Both the position numbers and the translations under genes were made by a program. Positions 57,263-64,000 of a stretch of DNA of 64,000 nt are shown here, piece by piece; the stretch's first letter is position 1, and the number at the start of each line of letters is the position of its first letter. Source of the DNA: Gigaspora rosea (taxonomy: Eukaryota; Glomeromycota; Glomeromycetes; Diversisporales; Gigasporaceae); the NCBI GenBank assembly GCA_003550325.1, contig QKWP01000762.1:79206-143205 (forward strand), read 5' to 3'. The notes under the pieces are model-generated. The model worked only from the letters and a program-made list of their open reading frames with translations, searched no databases and was not told the origin of the DNA.

Positions 57263-58415
57263 TACAAAAATATAAAAAATTAATATTCAAAGCAATAATA
57301 CAGTAAAAAATTATATTTACTATATCCTAATTCAGGGCATGACATCCAATTTTAATTGATTCTATTTCAACTCTATTATCATGAGGATTGAATGACTAAA
57401 TTTTAATTGTAATTTGTAAATTTACCATGATATTTATTATAAAATCTGGATAAAAAATCGGCAAACACAACCAGCAGATATTTCGTAGACTTGGTATTAT
57501 TATGGCAAAAGTGTCAACCAAAGGCCTTTTGATGAATGTAAATTTAATATTAAAATAAAACTTTAATGTTAATTGATATTAAATGCAGAAATGGTTAAAC
57601 AATTAATAAATGGTTAACAGTTAAATGATTATAAATGATTAAACGATTACTAATTGTGATTAATTGTGTAATTTGTGGTTAGACAATACGATTAGCTGTC
57701 TATGAATCTAATCCCTAATTAAATCTGATTCTTAATATAGTTAGATAGTAACCACAATAGCGACTATGCTTAAAATACTTTCTGTTAAGTATGCTGTTAA
57801 AAATCTTTTAGTTATAAAGTATTTATATATTAAAGTCATCTATTAATTATATTTTTAACATATAGTAAATTTAAGTTTTATTAATAATTAAAATAGTATT
57901 TATATATTAAAGTCATCTATTAATTATATTTTTAACATATAGTAAATTTAAGTTTTATTAATAATTAAAATGTTATGATATTTTTTAATATATCATATTT
58001 ATATTACTAGAATATTATAAGTTTCTTACTTTATTATATTTTTATTATATCTTTATTAGATCAATGATGGATTTTTCAATATTATACTAGATAAAAATTA
58101 TATTATTACTGTATTTTAAATAAATTATAACAATCAAGTTGTATGAGACTTAATGGAATAAAAAATTTTACAATATAATTAAAAGAGCTTAAATGTATAT
58201 TTGTTATATGTTTGCTATATATTATATCATGACTAGTAAATATATAGTAATTATATTGCAAAAAACCTAGGTTTCTGTAAAGCATATACTTCTACATGTC
58301 ACAGTTCCTGGCATAATAGATACCGGTATAGTATATCATGGAGGTCTTGTAGTTATGTCAAATAGATTATAATCATTAATCAAGAGTATTGTTTTGGAAA
58401 CATATAGTATTCAAT
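57263..58415. other. AT-rich 3' flank of the protease gene
   Basis: No coding signal could be supported apart from the tandem duplication at 57818-57971. Confidence 0.4.
57818..57971. repeat. Exact 77-bp tandem duplication
   Basis: The unit starting AGTATTTATATATTAAAGTC at 57818 recurs from 57895 with no difference that I can see over 77 bp. The absence of divergence implies a recent duplication or an assembly artefact. Confidence 0.85.
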
Positions 58416-59636
58416 TTAAATGGTAATAACTTCCATGCCAGGAAATAAAATTGCATTAACTGGATGAATTAAACAAAAATCGTCACCTGCACCAAAAACC
58501 ATACCGACAATCATAATTGTGGGAAGTAACTCATCGAGATATACGTACACCGGTGATCCACTATCACCTCCACGACATTCCATGTCTGCCATGACAAAGT
58601 TATTAATCACTTTGCCATCCCTTGGTCTGGTAAATGAATCAAAAATTCCACTTATCCTACCACAAGTGACAAGTGTGTTATAACCAGATTTACATACAAC
58701 CATTCCTTCAGTATCTGGATCTGTAACGGCCATAATTTGTAATTCAGGAAATTCTTCATCGACCGTATCTCTTATAATTGGGCTAGCGAGAACTTTACTA
58801 TTAGTTTTCATGATATAACCCCTATCAAAACCCGATGTTTCTCGTATAATAATTTGTCCAATGAGTGTAGGATTTTCACCATCTGATGGCAAATTATAAA
58901 ATTCAACATTGTCGTTTAGTGCACAATGTCCCGCAGTCGCTAGGAATTCTCTACCTGCTGAACGTACCCAGAAACCAGCAGAACATATAGTGTTAAACGT
59001 AGTAATGCCATCCCCACCCAATATTCTAAGATAATTTTGTTGTCTAGGCATTAAAGTAGGCGAATTAAACGAGTTAAACTTCACTTCTTTCTTATTATCC
59101 TCAGGATACTCAATAATCGGGGGAGGGGTAAGTTTTTTGGCATTTTCGATAAATTCTTGGTTCCTTGCATCATCAGCATGGCTCAAATATATGACTATAT
59201 TATTGACATCGCTTTCAATACCTAACGTGTAGTTGGTTGCATTGTATTGTTTAGCTAATATATTTAATTGATCAAAAGTAGAATTTAATTGATCAAAGGA
59301 ATTATTCACTTGTACAAATAATAATAAGTTTAAGTATGGTTTCATCGCGGTGTTATTTGTTATGATTCCTTGCTGGGACATGTCTACTATATTGATATTT
59401 ATTTTATTTGCTTTTATATCTATATAAGATCCGCCAAAGATTGTTGAATTTAGTAATGGAGTTAGATTACGGTTTCCCTCGATTAAAATTTTTTGATTAG
59501 ACAATAACTCAGGCACTTCACTTTCTGATACATTCAAATATTGTGCTAATTGTTTATAAAGGCCACAGGCAGTCAAATGACTTTGTAATATCAGTGAAAA
59601 TATTAATAAATTTAGTATCAATAAAATATTTTTCAT
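58416..59636 (-). CDS. Secreted S1-family serine protease, streptogrisin-like
   Basis: An intronless frame of 406 residues from ATG 59636. An upstream in-frame ATG at 59696 is rejected because a TATA box lies between the two. Residues 1-23 form a signal peptide (hydrophobic core LLILNLLIFSLIL, then HLTA). Residues ~24-200 look like an N-terminal propeptide with several N-glycosylation sequons, including a SFDQLNSTFDQLN repeat. The protease domain begins near residue 205. The triad is His237 in FLATAGHC, Asp271 in SGFDRGYIM and Ser359 in CRGGDSGSPVYV. Cysteines 218/238, 315/325 and 354/388 fit the three disulfides of streptogrisin-type S1 enzymes. It should be an active secreted endopeptidase, self-processed from a zymogen. 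S1 enzymes of this bacterial-like subtype occur in these fungi; horizontal origin is plausible but not shown here. Confidence 0.92.
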   Translation of the reverse strand: MKNILLILNLLIFSLILQSHLTACGLYKQLAQYLNVSESEVPELLSNQKILIEGNRNLTPLLNSTIFGGSYIDIKANKININIVDMSQQGIITNNTAMKPYLNLLLFVQVNNSFDQLNSTFDQLNILAKQYNATNYTLGIESDVNNIVIYLSHADDARNQEFIENAKKLTPPPIIEYPEDNKKEVKFNSFNSPTLMPRQQNYLRILGGDGITTFNTICSAGFWVRSAGREFLATAGHCALNDNVEFYNLPSDGENPTLIGQIIIRETSGFDRGYIMKTNSKVLASPIIRDTVDEEFPELQIMAVTDPDTEGMVVCKSGYNTLVTCGRISGIFDSFTRPRDGKVINNFVMADMECRGGDSGSPVYVYLDELLPTIMIVGMVFGAGDDFCLIHPVNAILFPGMEVITI

Positions 59637-59679
59637 GATTTCAATGTATAATTTATTTAATTTATTGCTTGTAGTAGTG

Positions 59680-59689
59680 TTATATATAT
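59680..59689 (-). promoter_or_regulatory. TATA box of the S1 protease gene
   Basis: CATATATATAAC reads on the minus strand about 45 nt before ATG 59636. A start of transcription 25-30 nt downstream would give a leader of only about 15-20 nt. It decides the start codon choice: the ATG at 59696 would lie upstream of the promoter. Confidence 0.5.
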
Positions 59690-59800
59690 GTTGCAAGTGG
59701 AAATGGAATTTAAATTGAATTTGAAATTTCTTAGAATTTTAGGGTTATGGTATAGGGTTTATAAAATAAATTCAAAATTTACTAAAAGATTCTTATAGTC

Positions 59801-59834
59801 AAAATTTATCGGCCTGGCCAGGCCGATAAATTTT
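59801..59834. promoter_or_regulatory. Perfect 34-bp palindrome upstream of the protease gene
   Basis: AAAATTTATCGGCCTGG is followed directly by its exact reverse complement. About 10 bp further lie GGCTTAGCC twice in tandem, flanked by GTC and GAC (59836-59860), a second dyad. It is 165 bp upstream of the start codon. It could be a binding site for a dimeric factor or a cruciform-prone relic of a MITE. GGCCGATAA motifs recall nothing specific. Confidence 0.5.
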
Positions 59835-59860
59835 TGTCGGCTTAGCCGGCTTAGCCGACC

Positions 59861-62179
59861 AGGCGATAAGCATGTGAATATAATCAAATGATATGCACGT
59901 ATAATTCACAACTATTATCCAAAAGTCCGTGCTTAAATTAATTTTTTATTCGTATTTTTTTTTAGATTATTTTATTAAAAGTTTTTATTTAATTTTAATT
60001 ATATAAATATTTTACAATCAAAAATTGAAACTGCCTAGAAAAAAGTTTTTTATTACAATTAATCGTTTAACAATGATAATCAAATTTTTTTTTTTTTTTT
60101 AGGCCATTGTTGAAACCATCGCCTAACAGTTTAACCCACTTGGTTTAATACCATTTAGCTTAAACTAACAGTATAAAGAAAATTTTGTGCTGCTAAATAA
60201 TTTTAACTCTTAACGACAATCTGCTTATCTATGATATTTCTTAAATACATGGACCAAATTGTTTCATCTCCATAGTAATCATGAACACATGCCAAAATGA
60301 TTGTAAAATTATCAACGACGATATTGATAAATAGTTTATTGGAATAAAAAATAAAATGAATAAGAAAAGGTAATATGTCATCTTTTTTAATTAGAATAAT
60401 TAGAGGTGAAGATTGAAATAATAAAATTAAATGTACTATATAAACTTAAAATGTATAAAAATAATTTGAGTGCTGCAAAGAGAAAATGAGGTTGTGGACT
60501 TTCAAGTCTATCTTTTAAATTAATTGGTGAGTAATAGATTAAATTAAAATCTTGTAAGAAACTTTTCTTGGAATCATAATTGATATTTCTTTTTTAGGAG
60601 TTCAAAAATGTGAACGATTGGCACAAAGTTATAGTCTGCTTCCTTTTTAGGAGTTTAATAAGATTACATGATCTAAAATTAGCCAACAAAATTGGTTAAA
60701 AGTGAAAGATGAATAAAATTTTAATACTATAGATGATGTATATTATTATTCATAGTTTACGTTTCTGATTTTGTGATGTAACTACCTTATTTATACTTAT
60801 TTTAACTTCAACTATAGTTTACTTGTAATTGCCTAAAAAAAATTATCCGTTCGTTTAACAGTTTAACCTAACTGGTTTTAATACCATTCCGAAAAGATCA
60901 ACGTCATTCAAACATCATAGCATCACCCTTGAAAAATTTTCACTATCTGGTCAAATCAAAATTTAAGTCATGTAACATAAAATCAAACAAAAACACATTC
61001 AAATCCTAACACTAACATTATTCTATCTAAGCAGAAGCAAAATTTTATGCGATTAAATGTTTTCAACCCTTAGTTATCTATGGTATATCTTGATTTTAGT
61101 ATACCAATTTTTTAAATATTTTTAGCAACTTTCGGATTACAATGTAGATATCGTAAATCACATGATGATCACACCATAACGGAATTCTTGCTTTCAGGAC
61201 TATTATATTCCCAAAAGGAGTTCTTTTTCTTAAAATAATAACGACGGTATTAATAGATAAATGATTTTATATGCACTGTAGTATGAAGACATTTATTTAG
61301 AAATAAAATAAAATAAAATAAAATTATTAATAAAAAAAAGTGCACAGATAAAAATCCGAATTGAATCTGAAATGTATAGAATAATACCAAGAGAAAAAAA
61401 AGTGACTTCAGGTGTTTTCAAGCTTATTTATTATTTATTAGATTCAACTCGTGAAAAATTTGTGATATTATTGATTGTGATTACGTATCGCATATGATAT
61501 TTAGAGCCTAATCTGGTAAATAATGAGAGGTAAAATCGAAAGTTCGAAAACATCTTTATAACAAATACATATTATTTTTTTAATAATATAAACCAGCACT
61601 CATAATAATGAACCGGATCACAACTGAAATTGAATTGTATGCGTCATTGGTTGTGTTTTTGATCAAACTTTAGCACTTGTTTTATATATGCGTGTCAGAA
61701 TATATAAATCTTTTATATTACCTACAATTTATATACATGTTATTTTTTATTAATAGTTTAATTAACAATATACGATTGGTTACATAAGCACCGAAATTGA
61801 CCAGTCGGAATTGAATTTTAATAATATAGAAGATAGATATAGATTAGTTACGATATGCATATATCACCTGATGACGATCCTGATCACGGTATCCGAATTC
61901 AACCAATCAGAATGCTTTAAGCGGACGGACACTTTATAACTTTAGTAATATAAAGATAGATTAGATTACTATATATAGACTTATTCTATGCAACATATGA
62001 ATAGCTTTAGATTAGCTATTCATTTTAATCCTCGTGAGTGCGCTTGAGATTATCATTTAGTAAGTTCATTAATTGAGAATATTCAATTTTGGCATGCACA
62101 TCTTTACCTTACGTAACTGTGTTATAATCCGTTTATAATTACATTAATGCCTATCTCAAATTTGTGAAACGCGGTTTTA
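59861..62179. other. AT-rich DNA with a diverged segmental repeat
   Basis: AACAGTTTAACCCACTTGGTT...AATACCATT at 60126-60152 recurs at 60857-60890, and the following parts (near 60190 and 61045) also resemble each other, so about 0.2-kb segments were duplicated. AAAATAAAATAAAATAAAAT (61303-61324) is a simple repeat. No gene was recognised. Confidence 0.4.
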
Positions 62180-62875
62180 CTAAATATGCTGGTCATTTGT
62201 CAATTTTTCAAATAATCTCAAATGACCTCAAAATGACCGGTCATTTGAGGTCATTCAAATTTTGTCATTTGGAAATGACCGGGGTCGTTTGGTCATTAGG
62301 TCATTTTGCATAGAGTTGACATCCTACCGATCACAAAAAACTTGTTTTAAATAATATATATGTTCGCATCATTTCTCAATTCATGTTGGTTATTAATTAA
62401 CATGCCATTTGTAAATTCGAAAATGATTTATATTATTTTCTAATTGGTAAATTATTATTCACAAACTTTTTTTTTTTATTAAAAAAAAAAGTATACATTA
62501 TTTTTTGTCTAGTGATTTTTTTTTTTAATCCCTTTATACCTGACCTTATGATTCGATTGGAAGAAATGACCTAGTAATTCTGTAATTTAGCCAAAATACA
62601 AATGGCAATCATTCATCAAATGATGACTGGTCATTTGGGATCATCTGTTTTTATCATATGTAATAATTTTTATTGGATAGTATCTAGAACGTTTCATTTA
62701 CGGATAACAATAATCAATTTGATTGGCTAAAAGTATTGGATAATCAATCAATTAACCAGAGTTAAATGACCTTCTTAAGTCATTTGGGCCTTGAAATGAC
62801 CAATGACTAGTCATTTGTCATTTGAGTCATTTGGGTCATTTAAAGTCATTTACCATCCTGCATAATACACTCTAA
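62180..62875. mobile_element. Putative element with GGTCATTTG subterminal repeats
   Basis: The left block (62185-62315) and the right block (62765-62860) are crowded with GGTCATTT/AAATGACC repeats, including AATGACCGGTCATTTGAGG. The right end ...GTCATTTACCATCCTGCATA resembles the complement of the left TATGCTGGTCATTT. Exact ends and the target duplication are unresolved. No transposase lies in the ~0.45-kb middle. Confidence 0.5.
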
Positions 62876-63172
62876 GTCCGCTCGAATCTATGCTCAGATA
62901 AGTAGTTTTATCATCGAGATTCCAAGCAGTTGTTAAATCCATGAATTGCGTTAAGTGTTGGATGAACTATTTTAAATTTAATATAAAATTTTTATCTGTT
63001 GTGTTCAAGAATATTTATTATGAAACCTTATTTAAATTTGTAGTGAGTTTTCTGATTCCAACAATAAGATAAATGCATTTAATGTTAAGGTATTAAAATT
63101 TTATAATTCAGCTTAGAAAGATGAATTAAACAATAAAAGGGATTATCTGGCAGCTTACTATGATCATACTAA

Positions 63173-63267
63173 ATAATTCGAGTTATTTTGATGGTGATTG
63201 CATTATTATTAAATAACTTCATTATTTGATTATGGTGCAATTGTCACCAAAAGAACTCAAATTATTC
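63173..63267. mobile_element. Hairpin MITE, family B copy 2
   Basis: AATAATTCGAGTTATTTTGA pairs with CAAAAGAACTCAAATTATTC. The inner GATGGTGATTGCATTAT pairs with ATGGTGCAATTGTCACC-like sequence. The layout matches 10408-10498. Confidence 0.6.
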
Positions 63268-64000
63268 TGTTGATTCAGTCCGTAAGCCACCCATTATTGA
63301 ATGCTACGTATGCAGCCAAATAAAAGGAATCATTTTGCAAATAATTCTGTTATTGGCTGCTTCGCATCCAATAACTATATATGGTGCAGTGCAAAAGGTT
63401 TGTACACCAAATTTAAATTAATTTTTTACTGTAATTGTAAATTAATAAATTATTAATAGCATATATATAATTTTTTTATATTTTAATAAAATATCTTTTA
63501 AATTAATTATTTATATTATTTTTATTATTATATTATAGTTATATTTTTATAATTAATAATATAAAACTTTTTTAATTCAATAAAAAATGAAAATTTTTTT
63601 AAAAAAATTCATATATTAGCTATTTTTAGATTAAATATGTAGTGTAATGTGCTTGTACTGTATTATTCAAGTGATTTGGTGTGCATATAATAAAAATACT
63701 ATATAAATTTTATTAAATTTGAATTACAGGTTATAGAGAAATTAGGCCTCAAAGTTATTCAATTCAATTTAAAAAAATGTATTAAAAATAGTATAATTTA
63801 ATTTAAAATCTATGTACTGAACTAAGTTTTCAAAATTATAAAATAAAAACAAAATCATAAATTCTATTAAATTATACCTTTTAAATAAAAAAAAGTTTAA
63901 AAATTCTATGCAGTAGTTTTTAAGAAATTTAACTTCAAAAATTTTTATAGATTTTTATAGTATTTTATATATTTTACTATATAAATCATATAAATTTTTA
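63268..64000. other. AT-rich end of the window
   Basis: A short hairpin GCAGCCAAATA...TTATTGGCTGC lies at 63314-63360. After it the sequence is almost pure A/T with no gene. Confidence 0.4.

Noticed and set aside
59637-59696. Start of the S1 protease at the upstream ATG (59696)
   Set aside because: It would place 20 hydrophilic residues before the signal peptide, and the TATA box lies downstream of that ATG.

Overview
The window looks like nuclear DNA of an arbuscular mycorrhizal fungus (Glomeromycotina, Rhizophagus-like). This is an inference from several signs together: very A+T-rich sequence, short GT-AG introns of about 75-97 nt, BTB/BACK-TLDc proteins in several degenerate copies, tyrosine-kinase-like (TKL) protein kinases, a secreted streptogrisin-like S1 peptidase, and a dense layer of decayed DNA transposons. 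No rRNA, tRNA, CRISPR array or bacterial-type operon was seen.

Only about a fifth of the window is genic. From left to right: 1-11.3 kb is transposon-derived DNA, including a 2.7-kb hAT-like element at 4997-7694. At 11321-12070 (-) is a two-exon secreted His/Lys/Glu-rich protein with a Kex2-type site. 12.2-20.6 kb holds repeats and featureless AT-rich sequence. At 20635-23391 is a pogo/Tigger-type transposon with matching terminal repeats and a broken DDE transposase. At 23625-28505 two genes meet head to head, each lacking its own start: a BTB/BACK-TLDc gene (-) and a large J-domain / membrane hairpin / TPR / patatin-like phospholipase gene (+). 28.5-42.6 kb is repeats, LTR-like repeats, kinase and BACK fragments, and a 1.18-kb palindromic element. 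At 42711-43583 (+) is a three-exon secreted, probably GPI-anchored protein, with a decayed paralogue at 48381-49185. Between them lie a BTB-TLDc pseudogene and a hAT-like element with a perfect 8-bp target duplication. At 50593-54226 (+) is one gene with three kinase domains in tandem, the middle one a pseudokinase by all three key motifs. At 56780-57262 (-) is a remnant of a PIF1/Helitron helicase. At 58416-59636 (-) is an intact secreted serine protease. The last 4 kb is repeats and AT-rich DNA.

No pathway links the genes. Three intact genes (H/K-rich protein, GPI protein, S1 protease) all enter the secretory pathway, which suits a symbiont's secretome. The kinase, BTB-TLDc and patatin genes belong to classes known or suspected to be expanded in these fungi and used in signalling or self-surveillance. 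Several large genes are broken only by single-base indels, often beside short homopolymers, so real decay and consensus errors must be told apart before any is called dead.
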